In this document: in pieces, positions 51,896 through 60,565 of the stretch | Layout: the number at the start of each line of letters is the position of its first letter | Numbering within the stretch: position 1 is the stretch's first letter | Translations under genes and position numbers: made by a program | The notes under the pieces: model-generated | Databases searched by the model: none | Told to the model about the DNA's origin: nothing | What the model saw: only the letters and a program-made list of their open reading frames with translations | From: Clostridium tunisiense TJ | Lineage (GTDB): Bacteria > Bacillota > Clostridia > Clostridiales > Clostridiaceae | Reading direction: 5' to 3' | Length of the DNA: 64,000 bases | Assembly: GCF_000300195.1 (NCBI RefSeq) | Contig: NZ_AMQH01000004.1 | Coordinates: 1 to 64,000, forward strand

Positions 51896-53812
51896 ATGGG
51901 TGAAACTATATTAGAAAAAACAGAAGGACGTGTAAGTTACCATGATTCAGTAGAGGAAATGGTGAAAAGAATAAGAGAAGATGGAATGTCTAATGTATTT
52001 GACAGATATGCTCTTCAAGAAAAGATTCGTTGTAAATTTTGTTTAGAAGGTCTAAGTTGTAAACTATGTTCTAATGGACCCTGCAGAATAAGTGAAAAGG
52101 GCGGCCAAACCAAAGGGGTATGTGGTATAGGACCTGATGCTATGGCCATGAGAGAATTTTTATTACATAATATTATGGGAGCTGGAACCTACAGTCACCA
52201 TGCTTACGAAGCTTTCCGTACTCTAAAAGCAACGGCAGAAGGAAAAACACCTTTTACAATTAAAGATGTTGATAAACTAAAATGGATGTGTGAAAAGGTT
52301 GGTATAGATACTAATCAAGAAGTAAATGACATGGCAATTGAGCTTGCAGTTTTACTTGAAGACCAACAAAGAATTGGGGTAGAAGAAGAGAATATTATGG
52401 TTAAAGCCTTTGCTCCAAAGAAAAGACAGGAAAAATGGAGAGAAATTGGGATATATCCAGCAGGAACTGTTCATGAGGAGCAAAACTGCGTAGCAAGCTG
52501 CTTAACAAACGTAGATGGAAGCCACGTATCACTTGCTATGAAGGCTTTAAGGCTTGGTATAGCTACAATATACAACACCCAAATAGGACTTGAAATGGTT
52601 CAAGACATATTATTTGGAACCCCAACTCCTCATGAAGTAAACGTTGACCTTGGTATAATGGATCCAGAATACGTAAATATAGTATTTAATGGGCACCAAC
52701 CTTGGGCAGGAGTTGCAACTATGCAAAAGGCTAGAGGAATGGATGTACAGGATAGAGCAAGAGCAGCAGGAGCAAAAGGACTTCGTATAGTAGGTTCCAT
52801 AGAAACAGGTCAAGAGCTTTTACAAAGATTTGATGTGGATGATATATTCGTAGGACTTATGGGTAACTGGCTTGCAATAGAGCCTCTTCTAGCAACTGGT
52901 ACTGTTGACGTATTTGCTATGGAAGAAAACTGTTCTCCACCAGCTATAGATATGTATGCTGAAAAATATCAAGCAACTTTAGTTGCTGTAAGTACCCTTA
53001 TTGATATGCCAGGCTTAGAGCATAAGATTCCTTATGATCCATCTGAAGTGAATGCCATGGCAGATAAATTAATTGACCTTGCTATAGAAAACTTTAAGAA
53101 GAGAAAAGACAACGTAAAACCAATGGTGCCACAAATGACTACAAAAGCTATTGCTGGTTTCTCAACAGAAGCAGTTTTAGGTGCTCTTGGAAATAAACTT
53201 GAGCCACTTGTAGATGTAATTGTGGCTGGAAAAATCAAAGGAGTAGTAGCTCTAGCAAACTGTTCAACCTTAAGAAATGGCCCACAGGACTGGATGACAG
53301 TAAATCTTACAAAAGAACTAATTAAGAAAGATATATTAGTTGTTGCTGGTGGATGTGGAAACCATGCTCTAGAGGTTGCAGGACTTTGTAACTTAGATGC
53401 AAACAATACTATGGCTGGAGAAGGCTTAAGGGAAGTTTGTAACGCACTACAAATACCACCAGTATTAAGCTTTGGAACTTGTACAGATACGGGCAGAATA
53501 TCAATGCTAGTTACGGCTCTTGCAGATCACTTAAATGTAGACGTACCAGATCTACCAATCGCTGTAACTGCGCCAGAATGGATGGAGCAAAAGGCTACTA
53601 TAGACGGCGTGTTTGCTGTAGCATATGGAGCATATACTCATTTATCTCCTGTCCCATTCATTACAGGTGCTCCTGAATTAGTTGATTTACTAACTAATAA
53701 GGTAGAAGGAGTAACTGGTGGTAAGGTGGCTCTTGGAGATGATCCTGTTCAAGTTGCTAATGATATAGAAGCTCATATAAATAGCAAGAGAAAAGCAATG
53801 GGCTTAAGCTAA
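51896..53812 (+). CDS. CooS-family protein with hybrid-cluster-like ligands
   Basis: 638 residues, full length for anaerobic CO dehydrogenase. The B-cluster set Cys55, Cys58, Cys63, Cys76 is present; the D-cluster site is a CxxC (Cys46, Cys49) rather than C-x7-C. Of the six Ni-Fe C-cluster ligands, His267, Cys346, Cys456, Cys487 and Cys529 align, but the position of the Cys in the usual CCTGNE motif is Glu303 (GSIETGQE). Lys566 and the His at 101-102 are kept. His-Glu-Cys4 is the ligand set of hybrid-cluster protein, so CO oxidation is doubtful. No cooC, cooF or acs genes adjoin. AAGGAG precedes the ATG. Monocistronic. Confidence 0.92.
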   Translation: MGETILEKTEGRVSYHDSVEEMVKRIREDGMSNVFDRYALQEKIRCKFCLEGLSCKLCSNGPCRISEKGGQTKGVCGIGPDAMAMREFLLHNIMGAGTYSHHAYEAFRTLKATAEGKTPFTIKDVDKLKWMCEKVGIDTNQEVNDMAIELAVLLEDQQRIGVEEENIMVKAFAPKKRQEKWREIGIYPAGTVHEEQNCVASCLTNVDGSHVSLAMKALRLGIATIYNTQIGLEMVQDILFGTPTPHEVNVDLGIMDPEYVNIVFNGHQPWAGVATMQKARGMDVQDRARAAGAKGLRIVGSIETGQELLQRFDVDDIFVGLMGNWLAIEPLLATGTVDVFAMEENCSPPAIDMYAEKYQATLVAVSTLIDMPGLEHKIPYDPSEVNAMADKLIDLAIENFKKRKDNVKPMVPQMTTKAIAGFSTEAVLGALGNKLEPLVDVIVAGKIKGVVALANCSTLRNGPQDWMTVNLTKELIKKDILVVAGGCGNHALEVAGLCNLDANNTMAGEGLREVCNALQIPPVLSFGTCTDTGRISMLVTALADHLNVDVPDLPIAVTAPEWMEQKATIDGVFAVAYGAYTHLSPVPFITGAPELVDLLTNKVEGVTGGKVALGDDPVQVANDIEAHINSKRKAMGLS

Positions 53813-53821
53813 TCCTATAAA

Positions 53822-53872
53822 AAAAGAGGGGATTCTTAAATTATTATTTAAGAATGCTCCTCTTTATCTTTT
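53822..53872 (+). terminator. Terminator of the CooS-family gene
   Basis: AAAGAGGGGATTCTTAAAT / ATTTAAGAATGCTCCTCTTT hairpin followed by a T-rich run. Confidence 0.83.
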
Positions 53873-54073
53873 ATTAAGCAAATATTACAATTACTAAATT
53901 TATTTTCTATAATGATTTTTATAAAATAAACTAAGAATAATTTTGTAATCTATCACATTACTTAAATATGATAGAGGTATATTCATAAAAGTGAAAATAC
54001 ATTTATTCAATTTACATATACATAATTGTTTGGTAGAATTATGTATTACAACAAGATAATGAGGAGAGATAAT

Positions 54074-54334
54074 ATGGATTTAGAAAGTATTAAAGCAAGT
54101 GTAGTTACAAATGTTTATCACATTCATGCAGAAAAAAATGTACCTCTTCATAAACACCCTAAAAGTGATGAAATATTTTATTGTATTAAGGGAGAAGGTT
54201 TTGGAGTTTTAGAGGATGGAGAAGTTCAGCTAACTGTTGGAAAAGCTTTTATAGTTCCAGCAGGAGTGATGCATTCTCTAAGAACTGATAGTAATCTTTA
54301 TGTTACCTCCTTTTTAATACCTGTAGTTGAATAA
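54074..54334 (+). CDS. Small cupin-domain protein
   Basis: 86 residues forming a single cupin barrel. Motif 1 HKHPKSDEIFYCIKGEG and motif 2 PAGVMHSLR carry the metal-binding His/Glu residues. ATG 54074 has GAGGAG 7 nt upstream; longer in-frame starts from 54026 lack a ribosome site. Enzyme or sensor role unknown. It follows the CooS-family gene in the same direction, but a terminator intervenes. Confidence 0.9.
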   Translation: MDLESIKASVVTNVYHIHAEKNVPLHKHPKSDEIFYCIKGEGFGVLEDGEVQLTVGKAFIVPAGVMHSLRTDSNLYVTSFLIPVVE

Positions 54335-54722
54335 GTAACAGTAAATAGTTGATAGTTAATAAGTCCTTTGGTGAGCGTAGCCGAAGGATTTATTTTGTTT
54401 TTGAGGAATATATAGGTCTTATAGGATGTAAATTTATTTTACTCAGATTTTAAATCATTACTTAAACTAACTATTATATAATAATTATCGTAAATAATAT
54501 AAAGAGGAAAGGGCAAAAATAAATTAGGATAAGTATTGGGCTATGAATTTTGTTAATATTAAGAGTAACTCAGATATTTACACTACATTGAGCCTATCTA
54601 TCTCGTTTAGGGAAATTATTTTCAGGAAACAATAGTTTAAATGTTGAAGTAATTTTTCTATATAAGTAAAATTGTAGTAATAGCGGAATAGTAAAATAGA
54701 AAGTATAAAGGGGAGAAGTAAG
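54335..54722. other. Intergenic region with a GC-richer hairpin
   Basis: TCCTTTGG / CCGAAGGA (about 54363-54389) forms a GC-richer hairpin before TTTATTTTG and probably ends the cupin transcript. The remaining 330 bp is AT-rich, with no gene seen. Confidence 0.5.
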
Positions 54723-55256
54723 ATGAAAAAGAAATCCTTAATAATATTAGTAGTTTTGTTAGTTATATTGATTCCAACCTTTGTATTAATTATAGGTAAG
54801 GAGAAGAATAACATGGAAAAACCAACAAGTACAAAATTAGAAAATAAAGAGCCAAAAAGAGGAGAAAATCAAGGCATAACTGTGAATAAGCTAGAAGTGC
54901 TTTATGTTAATCCAAGTGAAGCAGAAAAAATTTTAGGAACAAGTTATACTAACATAAAAAGACTAAAAGGATATAAGTTAATAACTGTAAACAATGATGT
55001 GTATCTTTATATTGGTCTAGGAAAGAAGAATACAGGAGGATATGACTTAGAAGTAACCCACTTAGAGGACAATGAAGGAATCTTAAATGCAGAAGTAAAT
55101 GTAAGAGAACCAAAAGACACAGATATAGTAACTCAAGCAATAACTTATCCTCATAAGGTTCTAAAGCTTAGCTTTTCACCAAGAAAAGTTAATATTAAAT
55201 CTATGAATACAGAAGATGTTTTTGAAGAAGTTGTTCCTGAAGGAGTCAGTCAGTAG
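54723..55256 (+). CDS. Membrane-anchored PrcB-like protein
   Basis: 177 residues: an N-terminal anchor (LIILVVLLVILIPTFVLII), a charged linker, and a C-terminal domain with VYLYIGLGKKNTGGYDLEVTHLE and AITYPHKVLKLSFSP. The GxKNTGGY...PxxVLKL pattern is that of the PrcB C-terminal domain, known from a protease-complex protein of Treponema; here the role is unknown. GGGGAG precedes the ATG. Monocistronic. Confidence 0.84.
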   Translation: MKKKSLIILVVLLVILIPTFVLIIGKEKNNMEKPTSTKLENKEPKRGENQGITVNKLEVLYVNPSEAEKILGTSYTNIKRLKGYKLITVNNDVYLYIGLGKKNTGGYDLEVTHLEDNEGILNAEVNVREPKDTDIVTQAITYPHKVLKLSFSPRKVNIKSMNTEDVFEEVVPEGVSQ

Positions 55257-55406
55257 TAAAACTATGTTGAGACTAATTTATAGTAATTTTCATAAGGATA
55301 AGGATTACAAAATAGTAAAAGTAGTTAAATCTTCATAAAAGCAATGACTATTATATTGTATTATTATATAATATAAACAAAGAATTATATGATTGAGGTG
55401 AGAGAA

Positions 55407-55580
55407 GTGAGTCTAGCTGAAAAACTTATAAGAGATTTTGAAGATCTACCAGAAATTCAAAAAAGAGAAGTTATAGATTTTGTTGAGTTTTTGAAGATAA
55501 AAAATCAAAGAAGACTAGAAAAGATGATGGATGAAGTTATATTTGAGAATAAAGAAGCATTAGATGAGCTTGCTAAATAA
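55407..55580 (+). CDS. DUF2281-like antitoxin
   Basis: 57 residues, GTG start with GAGGTGAG just upstream; an in-frame ATG at 55389 is possible. The sequence SLAEKLIRDFEDLPEIQKREVIDFVEFLK plus an acidic helical tail EVIFENKEALDELAK is typical of small DUF2281-type antitoxins that precede Doc- or PIN-type toxins. The toxin gene that should follow is truncated (55593-55802), so this is the surviving half of a broken module. Confidence 0.82.
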   Translation: MSLAEKLIRDFEDLPEIQKREVIDFVEFLKIKNQRRLEKMMDEVIFENKEALDELAK

Positions 55581-55592
55581 TGGAACTTTTAG

Positions 55593-55802
55593 AACTCAGT
55601 TGTTGCTCACGGCCTCATAAATAATCATGGCTTTGTAGACGGAAACAAAAGAATTGGAATAGCAGTTATGCTATTATTACTGAAAATGAATAATATAATG
55701 ATAAAGTATACTCAACAGGAATTAATTAGTCTTGGATTAGGTGTAGCAGAAGGCAGACTTAAGGAAAAAGATATACTAACATGGATTGAAAGTCATAAAT
55801 AA
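55593..55802 (+). pseudogene. doc: Truncated Doc/Fic-family toxin (C-terminal part)
   Basis: After an in-frame TAG the frame reads NSVVAHGLINNHGFVDGNKR, then IGIAVMLLLLKMNN and VAEGRLKEKDILTWIESHK, ending at TAA 55802. HxFxDGNKR is the conserved Doc/Fic motif. The first 60 or so residues expected for Doc are missing, and no start codon lies upstream in frame. It directly follows the antitoxin gene. Confidence 0.8.
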
Positions 55803-55814
55803 TAAAATAGAGAT

Positions 55815-55866
55815 AAAAAGGACTTCTCATTGTTGCATCCTATGCATTATGAGGTAGTCCTTTTGT
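55815..55866 (+). terminator. Terminator of the toxin-antitoxin remnant
   Basis: AAAAGGACT / AGTCCTTTT outer stem with an inner TCTCAT / ATGAGG helix, followed by TTTG. Confidence 0.75.
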
Positions 55867-55873
55867 TATGAAT

Positions 55874-56002
55874 TCAAATTTCTACAAATCTTGGCTTAAA
55901 TTCTTTAGTAGAAGAACCTAAATCAATACTTGTGTGAGGAAGGGATTTACTCTTTAACAGATTATCTGCATAAGTTAAACCTGTGATTTTATATGAACAA
56001 TA
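55874..56002 (-). pseudogene. Possible coding remnant, unknown
   Basis: On the minus strand a 42-codon stretch without a start reads KITGLTYADNLLKSKSLP, HTSIDLGSSTKEFKPRFVEI and stop. Its composition looks protein-like, suggesting the tail of a lost gene, perhaps deleted together with the toxin's front end. I cannot assign a family; it may be chance. Confidence 0.3.
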
Positions 56003-56099
56003 TTAGAATAAATCTTTATGAAAGATAATGAAGCCAACTATACATAGATTTTTTAGGTTTAATGGATAATAAGAAAAAGAGAATTTGGAGGTAGAAATT

Positions 56100-56291
56100 A
56101 TGAAGAGAGATTTAAGCAGAAGAAATAAAAGCTATACTATAAGAGAAGTTGAAGATAATTTAAATGGAATGACAAATCATATAACAGAAGGTTCGGATGT
56201 AGGAAGCGAGCCTTTTCCTTTTACTGAAGAAGAAAATAAGACTAAAGAGCAATTTCATTTTGGAGCTATTCAAAGTAATAGACCTTTATAA
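56100..56291 (+). CDS. Small hydrophilic hypothetical protein
   Basis: 63 residues beginning MKRDLSRRNKSYTIREVEDN, with an acidic middle GSEPFPFTEEENK; no membrane helix, Cys or known motif. ATG 56100 has GGAGG 8 nt upstream, and a terminator follows, so it is probably a real gene. Family not recognised. Confidence 0.7.
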   Translation: MKRDLSRRNKSYTIREVEDNLNGMTNHITEGSDVGSEPFPFTEEENKTKEQFHFGAIQSNRPL

Positions 56292-56317
56292 TTTATGCAG
56301 ATAAAACACTGAAATAT

Positions 56318-56362
56318 TAAAGTTATGCTGGAGCCTAGGTAGGCTACGGTATAACTTTAATC
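56318..56362 (+). terminator. Hairpin after small gene
   Basis: AAAGTTATGCTGGAGCC / GGCTACGGTATAACTTT long stem with a short loop, followed by a weak T run. Confidence 0.65.
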
Positions 56363-56517
56363 ATCATTTTAAAACACCATTAAGAAAATAAATTATAACA
56401 CAAAGGTTAATTGCTCAAAAAAGTATTATAATCTATTCCTTTGTGGCATAAATTGGATTAATATAGAAATATGTTATTTACTTTCAGAAGCCTTATTAAA
56501 ATCATGGGGGAGTGGAT

Positions 56518-56796
56518 ATGTACTTAAGGAGAGAAAGTGTTAGAAATAGAAAAGGTGGAACAAATAAATTTAAAGCTTGGATTAAGATATTATTTTTTAT
56601 TCATTTAGCAGCTTATATTGCTGTGAATGGATTCTTAGCCTTTGTAAACTTCTTTACATGGAATGGCTACTTATGGTTTGTGTGGCCTTTATTTTCATGG
56701 GGAATAGGAGTTATGATACATGGAGTAATTACACTGTTAGCAATTTATTTATGTAGTAGCACACAGGATGGACAATCTAATTATATAAACAAGTAA
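56518..56796 (+). CDS. 2TM-domain membrane protein
   Basis: 92 residues with two transmembrane helices (ILFFIHLAAYIAVNGFLAFVNFF and FVWPLFSWGIGVMIHGVITLL) joined by a short WNGYLW loop. The FxxHLxxYxxVNxxL...WxxWPxxGWGIGxxxH pattern is that of the PF13239 2TM domain, often fused to histidine kinases but here alone. ATG 56518 with GGGGGAG upstream is preferred to GTG 56512. The ene-reductase gene follows at 56818, so the two are probably one operon. Confidence 0.87.
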   Translation: MYLRRESVRNRKGGTNKFKAWIKILFFIHLAAYIAVNGFLAFVNFFTWNGYLWFVWPLFSWGIGVMIHGVITLLAIYLCSSTQDGQSNYINK

Positions 56797-56817
56797 GATG
56801 TTATGGAGGAGAAAAAA

Positions 56818-57816
56818 ATGAGTTATTTACTAAAACCTTTAAAAACTAAAAAACTAGAATTAACTAACCGCTTAGTTATGCCACCTATGGCTACAGCTAA
56901 ATCCCAAGGTGCTGGTGAGGTTAGTGAGGAAATTTTAAATTATTATAAGGAAAAATCAGAAGGAGGATACATCTCCTTAATCATTGTTGAACATAGTTTT
57001 ATAAATCAACAAGGGAAGGCTGGAAATGGTCAGCTTTCAGTAGCACAGGATAGTGACATTGAAGGATTAAAAAAGCTAGCAAAAGTAATTCAGGCAAATG
57101 GTTCCAAGGCAGTAATGCAAGTCAACCATGCAGGGGGAGCAGCAACTAGGGAAGTTACAGGAATGGCTCCAACAGGGCCATCAGCAACAGAAAATCCTCG
57201 TTTTAAAGATAGAGAAGTACCACAAGAACTATCTAAGGAAGATATAAAAAATATAATAAAAGATTTTGCAGAGGCAGCAAGACGTACTAAGGAAGCAGGT
57301 TTTGATGGGGTAGAAATTCACTCAGCTCATGGATATTTACTTAATCAGTTCTTTTCTCCACTTTCTAACAAGAGAACAGATGAATATGGTGGAGATGTAA
57401 ATAGCCGTATTAGGATTCACCTTGAAGTAATTGAAGCTGTGAAGGAAGCAGTAGGGGATGAGTTCCCAATACTTTTAAGATTAGGTGCAGCAGATTATAT
57501 TGAAGGTGGAACTGTGGTTGAGGATAGCATAGTGGCAGCTAAGGCTTTTGAAAAGGCGGGAATAGATATTCTTGATATTTCTGGAGGCTTTTTAGGTTAT
57601 GTGATGCCAAATGCAACAGAACAAGGATACTTCTATCCTTTAACAGAAGCAATTAAAAAGGAAGTTTCAATTCCAGTAATTTTAACAGGTGGAATCGTAG
57701 ATGCTGAGGCTGCTGAAAAACTTCTTGGAGAAGATAAAGCAGACCTAATTGGAGTTGGAAGAGCAATATTTAAGGATTCAACTTGGGCGAAAAGAGCAGT
57801 AGAAAGTCTGAGTTAG
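56818..57816 (+). CDS. Old-yellow-enzyme-family NADH:flavin oxidoreductase
   Basis: FMN ene-reductase barrel of 332 residues. Conserved blocks: NRLVMPPMAT, MQVNHAGGAA, FAEAARRTKEAGFDGVEIHSAHGYLLNQFFSPLSN and KRTDEYGG, then LTGGIVDAEAAEKLL and DLIGVGRAIF for FMN phosphate. It lacks the C-terminal FeS/FAD domains of dienoyl-CoA reductases. It probably reduces activated C=C bonds; the substrate is unknown. ATG 56818 has GGAGG upstream; the ATG at 56803 overlaps that site. Follows the 2TM gene. Confidence 0.93.
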   Translation: MSYLLKPLKTKKLELTNRLVMPPMATAKSQGAGEVSEEILNYYKEKSEGGYISLIIVEHSFINQQGKAGNGQLSVAQDSDIEGLKKLAKVIQANGSKAVMQVNHAGGAATREVTGMAPTGPSATENPRFKDREVPQELSKEDIKNIIKDFAEAARRTKEAGFDGVEIHSAHGYLLNQFFSPLSNKRTDEYGGDVNSRIRIHLEVIEAVKEAVGDEFPILLRLGAADYIEGGTVVEDSIVAAKAFEKAGIDILDISGGFLGYVMPNATEQGYFYPLTEAIKKEVSIPVILTGGIVDAEAAEKLLGEDKADLIGVGRAIFKDSTWAKRAVESLS

Positions 57817-57874
57817 TAGAAACTAAAAGTCAGCAAAAGCATGGTAAAATTGCTTAGTATAGGTTTTAATGACG

Positions 57875-57962
57875 AGAGTTTATTTTATCATCTTCAAAAG
57901 GTCTTAGGGGAATCAAGAAAGGTTTATTTATACGTTAAGTACCAATTTTGGTTCCTTATAAA
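57875..57962 (+). repeat. Dispersed fold-back repeat, copy 7
   Basis: TCATCTTCAAAAGGTCTTAG, GGGAATCAAG, ATACGTTAAGT and TTTTGGTTCCTTATA in family order. Arms GGAATCAA / TTTTGGTTCC pair with U-G wobbles. Confidence 0.65.
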
Positions 57963-57994
57963 TTCTATAAGATTATTAATTTAGGAGGATTATA

Positions 57995-58357
57995 ATGAAA
58001 TTTTGTTGGAGTACACTAAAGGTTAAAAATATGGAGGAATCACTTAAGTTTTATGAAGAGATACTTAATCTTAAGGTAAATAGAAGATTCAATGCTGGTC
58101 CAGGAATTGAAATTGCCTTTTTAGGGGATGGAGAAACAAAGATTGAATTAATATGTGATAAAAACAATGAAGATATTAATGTTGGAAAAGATATCTCTTG
58201 GGGTTTTCAGGTAGATTCAGTTGATAAAATGATTAGTTTTCTTAAAGAAAAAGGCATAGCAATTGCGGATGGTCCTATCCAACCAAATCCTCATACAAAA
58301 TTTTTCTATGTAATTGATCCAAATGGTTTAAAAATTCAATTTGTGGAAAATATGTAA
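57995..58357 (+). CDS. VOC-superfamily (glyoxalase/bleomycin-resistance fold) protein
   Basis: 120 residues in two beta-alpha-beta3 halves: STLKVKNMEESLKFYEEIL and ISWGFQVDSVDKMISFLKEKG, closing DPNGLKIQFVE with the usual C-terminal Glu. The first-strand metal His is absent (STLKV), so glyoxalase I activity is uncertain. GGAGG precedes the ATG. Monocistronic. Confidence 0.9.
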   Translation: MKFCWSTLKVKNMEESLKFYEEILNLKVNRRFNAGPGIEIAFLGDGETKIELICDKNNEDINVGKDISWGFQVDSVDKMISFLKEKGIAIADGPIQPNPHTKFFYVIDPNGLKIQFVENM

Positions 58358-58656
58358 GGGGTTTCGAAGAATGTAGTAAAGTTTTAGAAACACTATTAAA
58401 TTTACAAATTAAGCGGTTAAGATACTTACTAAAGGTTTAGAGCAGGGGCTTTAAACCTTTTTGTTTCCATTAATTTTGAAGTAATAAATAGAGTGTATTG
58501 ATTAAATCAGTACACTCTACTATTCATAGTAAATGAATAAATTATCCATATTAAATTTGAACTTTTCTTCAAATAAGTGTTACTTTAGATGAAAGTAAAA
58601 GTATAGCAATTTATTAAGTATATTACCTTAACTAAAAGTCATAAGTTGATTATGGT
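58358..58656. terminator. Intergenic region with two terminators
   Basis: AAAGGTTTA / TAAACCTTT followed by TTG (about 58431-58462), and TAGAGTGTA / TACACTCTA (about 58489-58520). They end the VOC transcript and possibly the convergent SpoIIM-like one. Nothing else seen. Confidence 0.7.
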
Positions 58657-59256
58657 TTATAGAAGAAATGCATTCATAAGATAAGGTACTACAAAAGCCT
58701 CTATAAAAGCAGCTATAAGTAACATGGGTAATATAATAAAAATAAAAGCATTTTTAATTTCAACAATATACTTCTTTGTTGGAACTTTTTTCACCATTGA
58801 AGTAGTGATACTTAAACAAAGGTGAATTCCAATACTAAAAGAATATAGTACTGCTGGAATTTCGAAAATTCCATGTGGAACCAATGTAACTAAAGCAATT
58901 AAAAATACATTTTTTTTAAGAATATCAAATCCTGCTAATAGCAGTCCTACAGGATAGGCATTTCTAATGCATGCTACGACAGGTAAAAATACAAAGGGAA
59001 GGAATCCACTCAATATAGTAAAAAAACAAACAATTAAATTATTAATAAAAATCTGGCCAAATACATTGAAGGCTGTATCATTTAAAGCTAGTTGAGAAGC
59101 TTGATTATCTAAAATACTAATCACATTTTCTGGATTTCTTGTAAATATAAACTTTGTAATAATTAAGGAAGTAAAGAAAAGAAAAAAGCAAAATAAAAAA
59201 TATTTAAATATAACCTTATTAAATTCTATAAATTCATTAGTAAAAATTTTTTTCAT
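58657..59256 (-). CDS. SpoIIM-family (stage II sporulation M-like) membrane protein
   Basis: 199 residues, five or six membrane helices. The segment ALVTLVPHGIFEIPAVLYSFSIG is the SpoIIM/DUF95 hallmark (PHGxxExPA); the fold is used by SpoIIM in the engulfment complex and by paralogues elsewhere. The sequence is shorter and quite divergent from a canonical SpoIIM, so it may be a paralogue. GGAGG precedes the ATG. Monocistronic on the minus strand. Confidence 0.88.
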   Translation of the reverse strand: MKKIFTNEFIEFNKVIFKYFLFCFFLFFTSLIITKFIFTRNPENVISILDNQASQLALNDTAFNVFGQIFINNLIVCFFTILSGFLPFVFLPVVACIRNAYPVGLLLAGFDILKKNVFLIALVTLVPHGIFEIPAVLYSFSIGIHLCLSITTSMVKKVPTKKYIVEIKNAFIFIILPMLLIAAFIEAFVVPYLMNAFLL

Positions 59257-59736
59257 AATGTCCTCCTAAAAAGCATATTTAAGCTTAATAATAAATCACA
59301 TTAATTGACAGTTTACATCTGGATAAGAAGGATTGTATCCTCAAAAGCTGAAAGAAATCAAATTATCTTCTTATAAATATAACAATAAAAGAATAAAGCA
59401 ATATAACAATATATAGTATTCATGCGGGTTCCAGGGATTAGACATATATAAATTATATACTGCAAACATAACAAGTAAGGCTTAATTAGAAGATTAAGCT
59501 TGTATATAGCCTATATTTTGTCAGATAAGAGGTAGGCTTAAAATTATTTCAGCTTGTACATAAATATAATTATAGTGTAATATGGAAATAAAACAATATC
59601 TTGTAAGAAATTTGGTAATACTTATATAACAGGAAGGTTAAAGAATTAAAACCTTAAAGATTTTATTTGCAGACAAGAAAAGTTTTATTGGGAATCTTAA
59701 AAAAATGAAACGGTTCATTACTAAAGGGAGATTACA
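59257..59736. other. Intergenic region between divergent genes
   Basis: 480 bp, AT-rich. GGCTTAAT / ATTAAGCTT (about 59488-59510) is a hairpin. AATGAAACGGTTCATT (59704-59719) is a small palindrome just before the amj ribosome site and could be an operator. No gene seen. Confidence 0.45.
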
Positions 59737-60534
59737 ATGATTTTAAATTCTGATTTACTTACAAAGCTAATTTTTTTCACAATTATTATACATATAGTAG
59801 ACACCTTAGCCTACTCTGTTAGGTTGAATTCAGTTAAGAGTGGAAATTTTGCATTATCAATGTCTTTGTTCAATATTATAGTTTTAGTGGCAAGAACTGC
59901 AAACATGGTTCAGGCTCCACTGATTGGATTAATTATTGATAGAAGCATTAATGCTAACCATAATCCTATTATGGAAATTAGATATACAGTGTTTGGAACT
60001 ACTATTGGTACGGTAATAGGAATTTTACTAATACCTACCTTTTTGAGGATTTTTTCTAAGGCTGTTACAAAACTTGAGGAGACAGGTTCTGTTCCAAGCT
60101 TAGTATTACAATCACTAAGCCTTGCAAATATAAAGCGTGTAGCAAGAAATACTGTATCACCATCAAGAAGTATGATTAAAAATCTCAGGTATAAAAATAT
60201 TCCTAAAAGATTACTATTAATAAATATTTTTATAACTGGGGTCTATACAATAGGAGTGCTAGCAGCTTATTATGCATCAACCTTTAATCCCGCTAATAGG
60301 GTAGCAATTTCCTCTTCTTCAGGAATGATTAATGGAATTGCAAGCATACTACTAACTCTTTTTATTGACCCTAAGGCAGCAATGATAACCGATGAGGCAA
60401 TGAGAGGAAAGAGAGAATATGGAGATGTTAAAGCCTTAGTAATAGTGCTCATTGGAACAAAGCTTCTAGGAACTTTACTAGGTCAGGTGCTATTAGTACC
60501 AGCAGCTAGAATCATAGAGTTTTTCTTTAGATAG
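59737..60534 (+). CDS. amj: Lipid II flippase, Amj family
   Basis: 265-residue membrane protein. The Amj (YdaH) pattern is clear: HIVDTLAYSVRLNSVKSGNFALSMSLFNIIVLVARTANMVQAPLIG, YRNIP-like RYKNIPKRLLLINI, and DPKAAMITDEAMRG. Amj substitutes for MurJ in moving lipid II across the membrane for cell-wall synthesis; in Bacillus subtilis it is stress-induced. AAAGGGAG precedes the ATG. The phospholipase C-like gene follows 31 bp later. Confidence 0.93.
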   Translation: MILNSDLLTKLIFFTIIIHIVDTLAYSVRLNSVKSGNFALSMSLFNIIVLVARTANMVQAPLIGLIIDRSINANHNPIMEIRYTVFGTTIGTVIGILLIPTFLRIFSKAVTKLEETGSVPSLVLQSLSLANIKRVARNTVSPSRSMIKNLRYKNIPKRLLLINIFITGVYTIGVLAAYYASTFNPANRVAISSSSGMINGIASILLTLFIDPKAAMITDEAMRGKREYGDVKALVIVLIGTKLLGTLLGQVLLVPAARIIEFFFR

Positions 60535-60565
60535 TAAATAAATTTAATAAATGAGGGAGAGTAAT

